Numbered from the stretch's first letter, positions 48,950 to 60,055 are shown. The stretch: 64,000 nucleotides of DNA from Nosocomiicoccus massiliensis (GCF_002871345.2 NZ_CP136964.1:558001-622000); one strand, 5' to 3'. Notes: a model not told the origin generated them from the letters alone. Translations and numbers: made by a program.

Positions 48950-49123
48950 TTAATGCTTTATTTCTCTTTTTAAGGTTTTAAAAATGATTAACAACGCACC
49001 GAGAATGACTAGTCCTGCCATTATTTTTTGAAATACTGGATCATTTGGCATAATAGAAGTAAAACTATTGAGAAATACATATATGATGATTAAAAACAGT
49101 ACGACTACATCTAGGGATTTCAT
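48950..49123 (-). CDS. 57-residue two-helix membrane protein
   Basis: Opens MKSLDVVVLFLIIIYVFLN, followed by a loop (SFTSIMPNDPVFQ), a second helix (IMAGLVILGALLIIF) and a basic tail. AGAAGGTG lies seven bases before the ATG at 49123, which strongly supports coding. No family recognised. It stands alone between the coiled-coil gene and dus. Confidence 0.65.
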   Translation of the reverse strand: MKSLDVVVLFLIIIYVFLNSFTSIMPNDPVFQKIMAGLVILGALLIIFKTLKREIKH

Positions 49124-49247
49124 AAATCACCTTCTCTTTATGTATATTTAATAAGTAAACATTAATCAATATTGATATTTTACCCTCTTAAATCTATTAT
49201 ATAGAATTTACAAACTTTGGGGTAGTATATTGAAATTTCAATCAAAA

Positions 49248-49273
49248 AACCGCCCTTATACTAGGACGGCATT
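49248..49273 (-). terminator. Terminator of dus
   Basis: Hairpin TGCCGTCC/GGGCGG (one G-U pair in RNA) followed by six T on the minus strand, just past the stop codon. Confidence 0.8.
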
Positions 49274-49275
49274 TT

Positions 49276-50250
49276 TTATTCATTCACTTGTTGTGCTTTA
49301 AATTTTTTTATCATCTCTCGTACTTCATCAGTATTTTTAGTACTCATTAGCGCATGCCTTAACTGACTCGCGCCTCTAAAGCCTTTGACATATATTTTAA
49401 AGAATCTGTGTAACGCTTGAAACGGACGTTCTTCGAGTTCTTTTGAGTATTTGTCATGTAAATCTAAGTGTAAATAGAGTAGTTCGAGTAATTCGTCGCT
49501 TGAATGTTCTTTCGGTTCTTTTTCAAAAGCAAATGGATTATGGAAAATTCCGCGACCAATCATCACCCCATCTACTCCATATTTTTCAACGAGTTCTAAA
49601 CCTGTTTTACGGTCAGGGATATCTCCGTTTATTGTGAGTAACGTATTCGGTGCGATTTCGTCTCGTAATTGTTTAATTTCTGGAATTAGCTCCCAATGTG
49701 CGTCAACTTTACTCATCTCTTTACGTGTACGTAAATGGATAGATAAGTTCGCAATATCTTGTTTTAAAATATGCGTTAGCCACGGCTTCCATTCGTCTAT
49801 TGACGTGTACCCAAGTCTCGTTTTTACACTTACTGGAAGTCCCCCAGCTTTTGCTGCTTCTATTAAATCAGCTGCAACGTCTGGTCGTAAGATTAGACCA
49901 CTTCCCTTGCCGTCACCAGCGACATTTGGGACTGGACATCCCATATTTAAATCGATCCCTTTAAATCCTGCTTTGGCCATACCGATACTCATCTCACGGA
50001 AGAACTCCGGTTTATCACCCCAAATGTGTGCAACCATTGGTTGTTCATCTTCAGTAAATGTTAAACGACCACGCACACTTTTATTACCTTCAGGGTGACA
50101 GTAACTTTCAGAGTTCGTAAACTCTGTAAAATAAACGTCTGGACGAGCCGCTTCTCCAACGACATGTCTAAAGATGACGTCCGTCACATCCTCCATCGGT
50201 GCAAGCACAAAAAATGGTTTCGGAAGATCGTTCCAAAAATTCTCTTTCAT
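49276..50250 (-). CDS. dus: tRNA-dihydrouridine synthase
   Basis: FMN enzyme reducing uridine in tRNA. TIM-barrel motifs: [27 protein letters not shown] (catalytic Cys), [15 protein letters not shown] and [12 protein letters not shown]. 324 aa, with the APMEDVTD variant characteristic of a Dus subgroup in Firmicutes. GAGGAATTG precedes the ATG at 50250. Position specificity in tRNA cannot be told from sequence. Confidence 0.92.
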   Translation of the reverse strand: MKENFWNDLPKPFFVLAPMEDVTDVIFRHVVGEAARPDVYFTEFTNSESYCHPEGNKSVRGRLTFTEDEQPMVAHIWGDKPEFFREMSIGMAKAGFKGIDLNMGCPVPNVAGDGKGSGLILRPDVAADLIEAAKAGGLPVSVKTRLGYTSIDEWKPWLTHILKQDIANLSIHLRTRKEMSKVDAHWELIPEIKQLRDEIAPNTLLTINGDIPDRKTGLELVEKYGVDGVMIGRGIFHNPFAFEKEPKEHSSDELLELLYLHLDLHDKYSKELEERPFQALHRFFKIYVKGFRGASQLRHALMSTKNTDEVREMIKKFKAQQVNE

Positions 50251-50292
50251 CTATCGTTCAATTCCTCTCAAACACAGTTAAAATACTAATTA

Positions 50293-51180
50293 TTATAACG
50301 TAATATTGTACCCACCAGTTATACCATAAATTTGACCTGTCGTGTAGCTACTTTCATCACTGCCTAATAATACATATACTGATGACAGTTCTACTGGTTG
50401 ACCTGCTCTACCAAGTTGTGACCCTTGTCCAAATGTTGGTATTTTACCTTCAAGTTGCCCACCGTCTAATTGAAGTGGTGTCCAGATTGGACCTGGAGCG
50501 ACTCCGTTTACGCGAATTCCTTTTTCACTAAAGTACTGAGCGAAGTTTACGACTAAGTTTGAAATGGCACCTTTTGTCGCTGCATAATCCAATAATTGTT
50601 TAGATGGATTAAATGACTCAACAGATGTCGTTAAAATAATAGATGCACCAGGTTTTAGATGTTTTTCAGCTTGTTTAATTGCTTCAAACATACTAATAAC
50701 GTTCACTTGAAATGTGTTTTTTACTTGTTCTATTGATAAATCTTCTAATTTCTCTTGAGCGAATTGCTCTGCTGAGTTTAAAACTAAAACGTCTAATCCA
50801 CCAAGGGCTTCTACAGCATCTTCTACTACTTTTGCCGCTTCTCCGTCATTACGAAAATCTGCTTTTAAAGTCACAGCTTTTTGACCTAAATTGTTAATGA
50901 AATCCTCAACTTCTTTAGCATCTTTTTCTTCACCTGGAAGATATTGAATGGCAACGTCTGCACCTTCTTTAGCATATGCGATTGCTGCCGCACGTCCAAT
51001 ACCTGAATCTCCTCCAGTAATGAGTGTTTTTAACCCTTTCATACGACCATGTCCTGTATACGTTTCTTCACCAGTATCAGGAACTGGTGTCATTTCAGTT
51101 TGTAACGCAGGTCCTTTTTGATTTTGATCTGGAAAATCATTATATTCAAATTTTGTTCTTGGGTTTTGTAAATGTGTCAT
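50293..51180 (-). CDS. Short-chain dehydrogenase/reductase (YhxC/GsiB-neighbour type)
   Basis: NAD(P)-binding loop TGGDSGIGRAAAIAY (near 54), LVLNSAEQF, catalytic S (TTSVESF) and YxxxK (YAATK), and PGPIWTPLQ. The long N-terminal tail (about 45 aa, NPRTKFEYNDFPDQNQKGP) is typical of a glucose-dehydrogenase-like SDR group with stress-linked members. Substrate unknown. GAGGAG lies before the ATG at 51180. Monocistronic by spacing. Confidence 0.88.
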   Translation of the reverse strand: MTHLQNPRTKFEYNDFPDQNQKGPALQTEMTPVPDTGEETYTGHGRMKGLKTLITGGDSGIGRAAAIAYAKEGADVAIQYLPGEEKDAKEVEDFINNLGQKAVTLKADFRNDGEAAKVVEDAVEALGGLDVLVLNSAEQFAQEKLEDLSIEQVKNTFQVNVISMFEAIKQAEKHLKPGASIILTTSVESFNPSKQLLDYAATKGAISNLVVNFAQYFSEKGIRVNGVAPGPIWTPLQLDGGQLEGKIPTFGQGSQLGRAGQPVELSSVYVLLGSDESSYTTGQIYGITGGYNITL

Positions 51181-51301
51181 GAAAAAACTCCTCTTTTAAA
51201 ATTTACTTATTCTATACCCTATTTTTTTAATTTTAAAAATGTTTCTCGTAGTCTTTCATATCATGTAATATATAATTAATAAAAACTAAAGAGTGAAGCC
51301 T

Positions 51302-51913
51302 ATGATATTAAATGTTCAACCGAAAACGCAACTTCTCCCTTTCCCAATGATTATGGGGTGTGAGTCAACAGTTGCATCGATGCTTTTAGAGTATAACGGC
51401 ATCAACTATTCACCAAAAAAACTTGCTGAGCTAATGCCAAAACATGCGGATGATCCAAGAATTGGATATGTGGGGCATCCGAGCTTTTTATATTTTAACG
51501 TACATCAAACGATTTTCCCAAGACCGCTCGGTCAATTTTTAAAATCTTTTGATGACAAAATTGTTGTACATTCTAAAATGACGATGAAAGAACTTGAAGA
51601 CGTACTCGATACGAAGCAACCGATTATTATGCTTCCAACGAATAATTTTAAACGTCCAAAGTATAAGACGTTTCAGTTATCAACAGGATCTTTTAGAACG
51701 GTATCAAATATACATGCGATCCTTTTAATCGGATACGATGAACAACACTATTACTATATCGATCCTATATTATTTCAGTTTAAATTTTTACATTTACCAG
51801 CATTATGGCCAAGTAAACGTCAGATTTTTAAAATACGTAAATCGAAATTTTATAAAGGATATGTAAACGGTGAAAACGACGTTGTATACAGGGAGGTCAG
51901 TCTACATGAATAA
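51302..51913 (+). CDS. C39-like peptidase-family protein
   Basis: A papain-like C39_2 fold: GCESTVASMLL (Cys), HAILLIGYDEQHYYYIDP (His and Asp), so the catalytic triad looks intact. No signal peptide or secretion motif is obvious. 203 aa from ATG 51302; a GTG three codons earlier is equally in frame. It overlaps the mprF start by eight bases, so the two are coupled, which suggests a shared envelope or peptide role. Confidence 0.75.
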   Translation: MILNVQPKTQLLPFPMIMGCESTVASMLLEYNGINYSPKKLAELMPKHADDPRIGYVGHPSFLYFNVHQTIFPRPLGQFLKSFDDKIVVHSKMTMKELEDVLDTKQPIIMLPTNNFKRPKYKTFQLSTGSFRTVSNIHAILLIGYDEQHYYYIDPILFQFKFLHLPALWPSKRQIFKIRKSKFYKGYVNGENDVVYREVSLHE

Positions 51914-54380
51914 AACATTAAAACACGTCTGGCCAAAATTTAAGTACGTGTTAATATTTGCGATCATTTTAATCGTTACGAATTTACTATTTAAAGAAAT
52001 TCGAACAATTAACTTTAAAGAAACGATTAAAGAATTTCAAAATCTAGATACGTTAAGCTTTACGGGTATTGCACTCATTGGGATTTTAGCAATTTTTTCT
52101 TTATCCCTATATGATTTACTATTACGACGTGCAGCACACATAGACTTACCCGTTCGCACTGTCATTATTATTAGCTTTATCGTTAATGCGCTCAATAACT
52201 TAATCGGATTTGGGTCGTTAATCGGCAACGGTATTCGTATTATGATGTATCAACCGAAAACTGAAAATAAAAATCTAATTAAATACATATCACTCGTTTT
52301 ATTATCATTTGTGAGTGGACTCGGTATTTTTAGTATTTGTGTCATTACAAAAATGATTGATATTTCTCACTATAGTTTAGAGTACAAAGGTGCTCAACTA
52401 TTAATGTATGCGATGGCTCTTTTTGTTATTGTTTTTATTTTATTCACGATATTGAAACCAATCGGAACAGATTGACTATTTGGTATTAAAGTCGTTTCTA
52501 TCTCCACAATTGATTGGATTTTAGCAAGTGGAATTTTACTGATTATCTTTAAATTACTGGATGCTGATATGTCATTTAGTTTATTCTTTGCGGTATTTAC
52601 GATTTCATCGATTATCGGATTACTCAGTATGATTCCGGGTGGATTAGGTGCATTTGATTTAGCATTTATTTCACTTTTAAGTTCACACGGTATTCCGAGC
52701 GAAAAAATATTACTTGCATTATTAATCTATCGATTTGTCTATTACATCGTACCGTTTATGATCGCGTTAACACTCATTATGAGTAATTTACCGACGATTA
52801 TGAGTACATATATTAAAGACAACGATTCTTATACGACACATTTAATACAGTCATACGTTAAACATATACCAAGCGCAGTGACAGCGATTATTTTACTCAT
52901 CACAGCGTTCGTACATTTAACAGGTAGTGTCATTATCTTATACAATATATCATTTGACCATTCGTCAGTGTCATTCATCATGTATACAGTAGTAATCACC
53001 GGTGCAATGTTGCTTGTTATATCTTCATACGGAGTGTTTAAACAGTCGTTACGTGGTATGTTGATGGCCCTAATCGGTGCAGTAATGCTATGTGTCGGTG
53101 TGTTGTTTACTTACGGAACTGTCGTCAGTGTTATATGGCTTGTCACAATTATCGTCATGCTATTTAACCAGATGAAAAACTGCCGTTACATCATATATCC
53201 ACTAGAACCAAAGCGATATGGATTATTATTTATGATGTTCGTGTCAGGTTCAGTATATACGTATTTTATTTCACGCATATCTCTTAAAGAATCATTTAAA
53301 AGTATAACACTCGTTGAATCTATAACTTTAATGACCGTTGTGCTCGTTGGATTAGCGATTCTTTTATCCGCAATTTTAAAATCTCGTATTAAACGTGAAC
53401 TCGGTCAATTACTCGTTCAATGTATTGATAAAAATGATGTTCGTGAGATTTTAAACACATATGGTGGAAACTATTTAAGCCACCTCGCATTTAGCGATGA
53501 TAAATATATATTTAGTAATGAAACTAAGAACGCCTTTATTATGTTTAGTATCACGAAAGACCGTGCAGTTGTTCTCGGAGATCCTGTTGGAAACGAGGAT
53601 TCTTTTGAAGACTTATTAATGGAGTTTTACGACACGTATCAACCACTCGGATTGCGCATCGTATTTTATCAGGCACAGGAAAAATATTTGCCGCTCTATC
53701 ATAATTTCGGTAATGTGTTCTTTAAGCTTGGTGAGGAAGCTGTAATCCCGTTAGATAATTTTACTTTAAGTGGTAAAAAGCAGCGCGCATTCCGTGCGAC
53801 GATGAATAAATTTGAAAAAGAGGGATACTCTTTTGAAGTCGTAGACACGTTATCTGAAAAAGATTACAACGCATGTTTACGTGTGAGTAATCATTGGCTC
53901 GGTGTAAAAAATGAGTTGTCATTTTCTGTCGGTCAATTTGAAAAAGACTATGTAATGGCTGCACCAGTCGGTTTAGTGCGTGACGAAATCTATAACGTCG
54001 TCGGATTTTGCACTTTCATGCCTGTCGATGACGAACGACTATCCGTCGATTTAATTCGTTGGAGCCCAAATGTCGACTTACCAATGATGGACGTTTTATA
54101 CATTAACATGCTACTTTACGCACAAAATCATGGCTATAAATACTTTAATATGGGGATGGCGACATTATCTAACGTCGGATTAAATAAATACGGTTACTTA
54201 CGAGAAAAATTTGCAGCAATCGCTTATGAAAAACTCGGAGACTACTATAGTTTCAGTGGGTTACGTCATTATAAATCTAAATTTAAACCACATTGGGAGA
54301 CACGATATTTAGTGTATAAAAAATATGACTCGATATTATTAAATATTATTCGAGTTCTTCAAACAATCCATAAAAAATAA
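51906..54380 (+). pseudogene. mprF: Phosphatidylglycerol lysyltransferase with an in-frame stop
   Basis: MprF adds lysine to phosphatidylglycerol (C-terminal domain) and flips it (N-terminal membrane domain), giving resistance to cationic peptides. Reading frame and family pattern run unbroken from 51906 to 54380 (824 codons) except for TGA at 52473-52475 (codon 190). Staphylococcal MprF has Arg here (KTDRFLG against GTD-stop-LFG), so one C-to-T change in CGA would explain it. The first fragment (189 aa) has five to six helices; the 603-aa second fragment begins at ATG 52569 with no clear ribosome site and holds the rest of the flippase and the whole synthase domain. GGGAGG precedes the first ATG. 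Confidence 0.85.
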
Positions 54381-54412
54381 TCTCAAGTTCAATTGAACTT
54401 GAGATTTTTTAT
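54379..54412. terminator. Bidirectional terminator between mprF and menB
   Basis: 14-bp palindromic stem AATCTCAAGTTCAA/TTGAACTTGAGATT with T on one side and A on the other; serves both converging genes. Confidence 0.88.
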
Positions 54413-54420
54413 TCATAAAT

Positions 54421-55239
54421 TTATGGGAATTTAGGGAATTGATCAAAGTCTGGTGAACGTTTTTCTTTAAACGCATCGCGACCTTCTTTTGCTTCATCTG
54501 TCGTGTAGTAAAGAAGCGTTGCGTCACCAGCGAATTGTTGAAGCCCAGCGAGTCCATCAGTATCAGCGTTCATCGCTGCTTTTAAGAAACGAAGTGCTGT
54601 TGGTGAATGTTGCATCATCTCTTCACACCATTTCACTGTTTCGTCTTCTAAATCTTCTAGTGGTACAACCGTGTTTACTAAGCCCATGTCTAACGCTTCT
54701 TGTGCGTCATATTGACGGCATAAGAACCAAATTTCACGTGCTTTTTTATGTCCTACAATACGTGCTAAATAACCTGAACCGTAACCAGCATCAAATGAAC
54801 CTACTTTTGGTCCTGTTTGTCCAAATCTTGCGTTATCCGCAGCAATTGTTAAATCACACACAACGTGAAGTACGTGTCCACCACCAATTGCATATCCAGC
54901 AACCATTGCGACAACTGGTTTAGGCGTTACACGAATTAAACGTTGTAAGTCTAATACGTTTAAACGTGGGATTTGGTCGTCTCCAACGTATCCACCGTGC
55001 CCGCGTACTTTTTGGTCTCCACCTGAACAAAACGCTAAGTCACCTTCACCAGTTAAAACAATCACAGAAACGTTCTCGTCATCTCGCGCGCGACTCATCG
55101 CGTCGATCATTTCTGAAACAGTTAACGGTGTGAATGCGTTACGCACTTCCGGTCGGTTGATCGTAATTTTAGCGATACCGTTATAAAATTCGTACTTAAT
55201 TTCTTTATATTCCTTTAATGTTTTCCACTCACGTGTCAT
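54421..55239 (-). CDS. menB: 1,4-Dihydroxy-2-naphthoyl-CoA synthase
   Basis: Crotonase-fold enzyme that closes the naphthoquinone ring. [34 protein letters not shown] and [14 protein letters not shown] match MenB. The ATG at 55239 has GGAGGGA upstream and overlaps the menH stop by four bases; a ten-codon extension is rejected. 272 aa is normal. Last gene of menF-D-H-B. Confidence 0.96.
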   Translation of the reverse strand: MTREWKTLKEYKEIKYEFYNGIAKITINRPEVRNAFTPLTVSEMIDAMSRARDDENVSVIVLTGEGDLAFCSGGDQKVRGHGGYVGDDQIPRLNVLDLQRLIRVTPKPVVAMVAGYAIGGGHVLHVVCDLTIAADNARFGQTGPKVGSFDAGYGSGYLARIVGHKKAREIWFLCRQYDAQEALDMGLVNTVVPLEDLEDETVKWCEEMMQHSPTALRFLKAAMNADTDGLAGLQQFAGDATLLYYTTDEAKEGRDAFKEKRSPDFDQFPKFP

Positions 55240-56024
55240 TGTTTTCCCTCCGATAAAAATTCGTGGCATAGTTTTACGAATGTCTCTTTATTTTCAAGGT
55301 GGACGTTATGGCCACACCCTTTAAATATATGTAAGCGACTATTTTTAAGTTGCTTATTCATATTATCCCCAATTTTAACAAACTTTTCATCTTTTTCACC
55401 GGCGATAATTAAAACGTCGTTATCTTTATTTAAATCGTCCCAATAATGTGGCTGAATACCTGTTCCGTATTTACGTAGACTATCTGCTGCTTCAATATTA
55501 TTTTGACTCAGTCTTTCTTCTCGTTGCAATAAAAAAGATTTTTCATCTAACAGTTTTTGACTTTGAAATAACGGTAACTCTTCCCATTCATCTATAAACG
55601 CTTTAAAATCTGTTTCAAGTCGCTCTCTACGTGATTCGTCGATTTTAATACGCGCATGTCGTCGGTCTACTTTACTCATTCCTGGCGACGTGGATTCTAA
55701 TATAAATTTAGAAAATCGTTCACTATAATTTGCAAGTAGTGACACTGCAACACGCCCGCCCATCGAGTATCCGTACACATGAACATGTTTTAAATGTAAT
55801 GTATCGATAAGCTGAACAATACTTTTAGCAATATGATTCATATCATAATCAATACCGACACTTTTCGTTTTCCCAAAGCCAGGTAAGTCTATAAGTAAAG
55901 TGTTCACATCAGTAAATGCTTTAGCAAGTTTTCTCATAGAACGTAAATCTGATAAAAAACCGTGTAAAATGATTAGCGTTTCGTCGTGACCATGATCATT
56001 AAATTCATAATTAAAATTTAACAT
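55236..56024 (-). CDS. menH: 2-Succinyl-6-hydroxy-2,4-cyclohexadiene-1-carboxylate synthase
   Basis: Alpha/beta hydrolase fold with an intact nucleophile elbow ([10 protein letters not shown], Ser near 92), [10 protein letters not shown], and C-terminal GCGHNVHLE. It eliminates pyruvate after MenD. Overlaps menD by 14 bases and menB by four. 262 aa, usual length. Compare the serine-less hydrolase at 33.8 kb. Confidence 0.93.
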   Translation of the reverse strand: MLNFNYEFNDHGHDETLIILHGFLSDLRSMRKLAKAFTDVNTLLIDLPGFGKTKSVGIDYDMNHIAKSIVQLIDTLHLKHVHVYGYSMGGRVAVSLLANYSERFSKFILESTSPGMSKVDRRHARIKIDESRRERLETDFKAFIDEWEELPLFQSQKLLDEKSFLLQREERLSQNNIEAADSLRKYGTGIQPHYWDDLNKDNDVLIIAGEKDEKFVKIGDNMNKQLKNSRLHIFKGCGHNVHLENKETFVKLCHEFLSEGKQ

Positions 56025-57666
56025 GTTGAACGAGTGCCTTTACCTTTTGTTTTAAATCATTATGCTGCTTTACGTTATCTTCACGGTCTGTTTTAATTTC
56101 AATGAAGTTACGACCTTTTTGATTTAAAATTTCCTCTGTTAAATCATCTACGGATTTAATTAAATCATAATTAAATCCATATAATTTCGCTGCATGTGAA
56201 AAGTCTAAATCAAGCGGTGTTCCAAACAATCTCTCGAAGTGTATGTCGTGCTCTTTTTGAGGTAAATAACTAAAAATATTACCGCCATTATTATTAAAAC
56301 AAATGACAGTGCCGTCTATCTCTTCAAGCTTCGACATGACAAGACCATTAATATCGTGGTTTAATGACACGTCTCCGATAATTAACGTCATCGGCATCTT
56401 CGTTCCAACACCAAATGCCGTTGAGACAACACCATCTATACCGTTTGCTCCGCGATTTGCTAATATATTTAATCGATTAAATACATCATACCGTTCAAAG
56501 TCACGAATCGGCATACTACTTGAGACGAATAACGTTCGATCATTATTAGTTCTTTTAATAATTTCATACATATAGCGTCCTTCGTCGTCATAGTTTTCAA
56601 TTTCATCATTGATCAACTGCTTAATATCTCTATCGACTTCGTATAGTACATCCACTGAATGATCCGATTCAATGAGTAACGCATCTAACGTTTGTTTAAC
56701 GTCACCAACATAAGTGACGTCTGGAGTTTTCGGAAATGTTTTAACATCGATAAACTCACTTATTAATATTTGTTTTAAAGACGTCTGTTTTAAAAATTGA
56801 TTCGTCGATTTGGACGTCACCGCTTCACCGATACGTAATATAAAATCAAACTGTGATTCTAATTCATTACGTTGTTCATCTGTTAAATTCATAAATATTA
56901 AGTCATGTGTTGTAACAACACGTGATAACTTCGTGCGCTCACTGACTCTTGGGTCCATTATAAACGTGAGTTGCTTATACTTTTCAAAGTCAATCTTTTC
57001 TAAACTACAGTCCGTTTCACCAATAATGACTAATCCATTTCCTAGTAACGGCTCTATATTCGATTCTACAGTAATAGATTCTTGAATGAGTTGTTCTCTA
57101 AAAAAGCAATCTGTTCGATTTATATTTGGCATTAACGGTTCACGAACCGGAATATTAATGTGTACAGGACCTTTTAAAATCCCGTCAAAATACTGACTCG
57201 CTTGAAGTACACGATCTTCAACGTGAGACATATTATATTCACTTTCGTCAGCAATCGGAAGTTCTGTTTCAAATTTTACATAGTTCGAAAACATATTCGT
57301 TTGTTTAATCGCTTGTGGTGCGCCGACATCTCTTAATTCATGTGGACGGTCTGACGTTAAAACGACTAACGGAATGTGCATTAACCCCGCTTCAGACACA
57401 CTCGGTACGTAGTTTGCTGCTGCTGTTCCAGAAGTACATAGTATGCCGACTGGTTGTTTTGATGCTTTACTTAACCCGAGCGCAAAAAAACCTGCACCAC
57501 GTTCGTCTGGGTGGATATATGTTTTAATGTGTGGATGACATTCACATGCGATCGCAATTGGTGTCGAACGAGATCCTGGACTAATGACGATTTCTGTCAT
57601 CCCTTTACTGTATAACGCGTCGACTAACGTAAAAATTTGTTCAGTTAAGGATTCTTGATGAGTCAT
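56011..57666 (-). CDS. menD: SEPHCHC synthase
   Basis: Thiamine-diphosphate enzyme that joins isochorismate and 2-oxoglutarate. VISPGSRSTPIAIA (near 29), GILCTSGTAAANYVPSV, the cofactor block GDVSLNHDINGL and NNGGNIFSYLPQ are typical. 551 aa is normal. The start overlaps the menF stop by four bases. Confidence 0.96.
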   Translation of the reverse strand: MTHQESLTEQIFTLVDALYSKGMTEIVISPGSRSTPIAIACECHPHIKTYIHPDERGAGFFALGLSKASKQPVGILCTSGTAAANYVPSVSEAGLMHIPLVVLTSDRPHELRDVGAPQAIKQTNMFSNYVKFETELPIADESEYNMSHVEDRVLQASQYFDGILKGPVHINIPVREPLMPNINRTDCFFREQLIQESITVESNIEPLLGNGLVIIGETDCSLEKIDFEKYKQLTFIMDPRVSERTKLSRVVTTHDLIFMNLTDEQRNELESQFDFILRIGEAVTSKSTNQFLKQTSLKQILISEFIDVKTFPKTPDVTYVGDVKQTLDALLIESDHSVDVLYEVDRDIKQLINDEIENYDDEGRYMYEIIKRTNNDRTLFVSSSMPIRDFERYDVFNRLNILANRGANGIDGVVSTAFGVGTKMPMTLIIGDVSLNHDINGLVMSKLEEIDGTVICFNNNGGNIFSYLPQKEHDIHFERLFGTPLDLDFSHAAKLYGFNYDLIKSVDDLTEEILNQKGRNFIEIKTDREDNVKQHNDLKQKVKALVQHVKF

Positions 57667-59015
57667 TCTAGCGCCTCCAATACATCTAACATCGGTCTAA
57701 ATTTCGTTCTAGTCTCTTCGTATTCAGATTCTCCTGTAGATCCTTTCACAATTCCAGCACCCGCGTAAAGCGTCGCACTTTTACCTGTAATGCGCATCGA
57801 GCGCAGTGCTACTGCAAACTCAGCTTCGTTAGACTTTGAAATGACGCCAATAGGTGCTGCGTATAATCCACGCGTAAAGTATTCTTTTTCCTTTATATAT
57901 TCTAACGCACGATCCTTTGGTAACCCTCCGACAGCAGGCGTTGGATGCAAGGCGTGTAAGACGTCGAACAAGTTGCTTTCCTTATTAAGTGTCGCTTCGA
58001 TTGGTGTATATAAATGATAAATAAATTTATTTTCTAATATACGCGTATCGTCATAATAAACTGAACATGTATAAGGTTTTAAGTCTTCGACGATTGAATC
58101 CCTGACGACGATATGTTCAAAGTGGTTTTTTTCATCGTTTAAGAAATCTTTTTTATTTTGTTCGTTTACCGTGTCGTCATCTTCTCTACGAATCAATCCA
58201 GCGATTGCGTGCGTCGAGAGTTTTTCATCTTTTAAGTAAAATAGCTTCTCTGGTGTTTTAGAAACGAACGTCGACGTCCCACGTTCATAAAATATCTTGA
58301 AAGTATCTGACTCTACTTTTAAACGGTTAATTAAAAAATTTGGATCAATTTCATTTTCAAATCGAATAAGTAATTCTCTTGATAAAACGACTTTTTCAAA
58401 GTCATCATCTAAAATGTCCACTGTATTGTCAACAAGTGCTTTCCAAGCTTTTGGATAAATTTCATGATGGCTCGATATTTCTGGAAATCTGAAGCGAGGC
58501 TCTGCCACTTCGATTCCACGCAACGTATTCACGATTAATTCAGCTAAATTTTCTGTTTGAAGGTCTTCTTTCTTTAAAATAAGAAACGCTTCCTGATTGT
58601 GTAAATCAAATTGCCATGATGCAAGGATAAACTCGACCATTTTAAAATCGATCCATTCATCAGTCGTTTTTTTATCGTCAAAACGTGTGCCACCAAATAA
58701 GTGGATATCCCCGACTAATCCATCATTTAATTTAACATGTTGAATATTATTAAATAGGCCATTTTTTTGAGTGTTTAAAATGTCCGCATTAAATTGTTTA
58801 CGATTAATTGAATCGATATAGTCAACACCTATTACGTTAATATCCGCTTCACGTGATTTAAACCAGTATCTTTCGCCTTTTTTATGATTAAAGTGCATAA
58901 AGATTTTGGACGGCGTTATATCGAAATCTTTCGTACTAAAATGTAATGCCAAATATGATGTGTTTGAATCTATACCAATCTCATCAATAAGTGATTGCGA
59001 GGACTCAATATGCAT
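57663..59015 (-). CDS. menF: Isochorismate synthase
   Basis: Chorismate-binding fold committing chorismate to menaquinone. LSTHAIAGLIRRE, HPTPAVGGLPKDRAL and YAGAGIVKGSTGESEYEET are the conserved blocks. Start choice: ATG 59015 (AAGGA eleven bases, GTGAG six bases upstream) over a GTG three codons earlier. First gene of the minus-strand menF-D-H-B operon, divergent from menA. Confidence 0.95.
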   Translation of the reverse strand: MHIESSQSLIDEIGIDSNTSYLALHFSTKDFDITPSKIFMHFNHKKGERYWFKSREADINVIGVDYIDSINRKQFNADILNTQKNGLFNNIQHVKLNDGLVGDIHLFGGTRFDDKKTTDEWIDFKMVEFILASWQFDLHNQEAFLILKKEDLQTENLAELIVNTLRGIEVAEPRFRFPEISSHHEIYPKAWKALVDNTVDILDDDFEKVVLSRELLIRFENEIDPNFLINRLKVESDTFKIFYERGTSTFVSKTPEKLFYLKDEKLSTHAIAGLIRREDDDTVNEQNKKDFLNDEKNHFEHIVVRDSIVEDLKPYTCSVYYDDTRILENKFIYHLYTPIEATLNKESNLFDVLHALHPTPAVGGLPKDRALEYIKEKEYFTRGLYAAPIGVISKSNEAEFAVALRSMRITGKSATLYAGAGIVKGSTGESEYEETRTKFRPMLDVLEALE

Positions 59016-59137
59016 TATACTCACATTCCTTTAATATAATTACTTTATATTTTATCATCTTTCCAAAAAACTGTGTACATAGTTCGCCATAAAGTATGAT
59101 AGAATGTTGTACAGTTATCTTTAAAAGGAGATTTAAA

Positions 59138-60055
59138 ATGCAACATGCAGATGTTCTTACCGGATACAAAAAATATATTAGTTTAACACGTCCCCATACA
59201 TTGACCGCGGGATTTGTCCCTGTGTTTGTTGGGACAGCGGCAGTACTTCCATTTGGAAATGTAAACTTTTTAATGTTTTTCTTAATGTTAACTGCGACAA
59301 TTTTAATTCAATCCGCAACAAATATGTTTAACGAGTACTACGATTTTAAACGTGGACTCGATAGTGCAGATTCTGTTGGAATCGCCGGTGCCATCGTACG
59401 AAATGGTATTACACCGAGACGTGTGTTAACTTTCGCACTTACATTTTACTTTATTGCAGCGCTTATTGGATTATACATTGCATACGAAACTTCTTGGTGG
59501 TTACTCGTCATTGGTGGTATATCGATGGCTGTCGGATACTTATATACAGGTGGTCCTGTTCCAATATCATGGACACCTTTTGGTGAAATATTCTCAGGAA
59601 TATTTATGGGACCAGTCATTATTCTTATTACGTTTTACATCCATTTACAAGAATTACATATGTTTCCATTCGTATTATCTTTACCAATTATGATTACAAT
59701 CGGCTTGTTAAATATGTTTAACAACATTCGTGATCGCGTAAAAGATGCACAAAGTGGACGACGTACATTCGTCATTCTCGTAGGTAAAGATACGGCTACT
59801 CAAGTCGTTAACTTTTTACTAATACTATGTTTTGCATTCGCAATTATTATGGCTTTTACAAATTTATGGCCATCATTATTTTTACTTTTACCGTTACTTT
59901 CATTTAAATTGTATAAAAAAACAATGCAGCTTTTAAGAGACGGAGATTCACCAGTAGAGCTCATTCCAGCGATGGCTGCGATGGGCAAATTCAACACGAT
60001 TTACGGTTTATTACTGTCAATCGGCGTATTATTATACGGTTTATTTATACATTAA
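59138..60055 (+). CDS. menA: 1,4-Dihydroxy-2-naphthoate polyprenyltransferase
   Basis: UbiA-family membrane enzyme adding the prenyl tail. The two Asp motifs are NEYYDFKRGLDSAD (near 65) and NNIRDRVKDAQSGRRT (near 188); eight to nine helices. 305 aa. The ATG at 59138 has AAAGGAG seven bases before it; an upstream in-frame extension is rejected. Divergent from menF with an intergenic gap of 122 bases that should hold both promoters. Confidence 0.95.
   Translation: MQHADVLTGYKKYISLTRPHTLTAGFVPVFVGTAAVLPFGNVNFLMFFLMLTATILIQSATNMFNEYYDFKRGLDSADSVGIAGAIVRNGITPRRVLTFALTFYFIAALIGLYIAYETSWWLLVIGGISMAVGYLYTGGPVPISWTPFGEIFSGIFMGPVIILITFYIHLQELHMFPFVLSLPIMITIGLLNMFNNIRDRVKDAQSGRRTFVILVGKDTATQVVNFLLILCFAFAIIMAFTNLWPSLFLLLPLLSFKLYKKTMQLLRDGDSPVELIPAMAAMGKFNTIYGLLLSIGVLLYGLFIH

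Noticed and set aside
49634-50098. 154-residue plus-strand reading frame opposite dus
   Set aside because: Antisense of a conserved gene with no start signals.
52569-54380. Independent lysyltransferase gene
   Set aside because: Same frame as the upstream 189 codons, no ribosome site at its ATG, and the intervening codons match the MprF family; treated as one broken gene.
54489-54923. 144-residue plus-strand reading frame opposite menB
   Set aside because: Leu/Arg-rich antisense translation within a conserved enzyme gene; no ribosome site.
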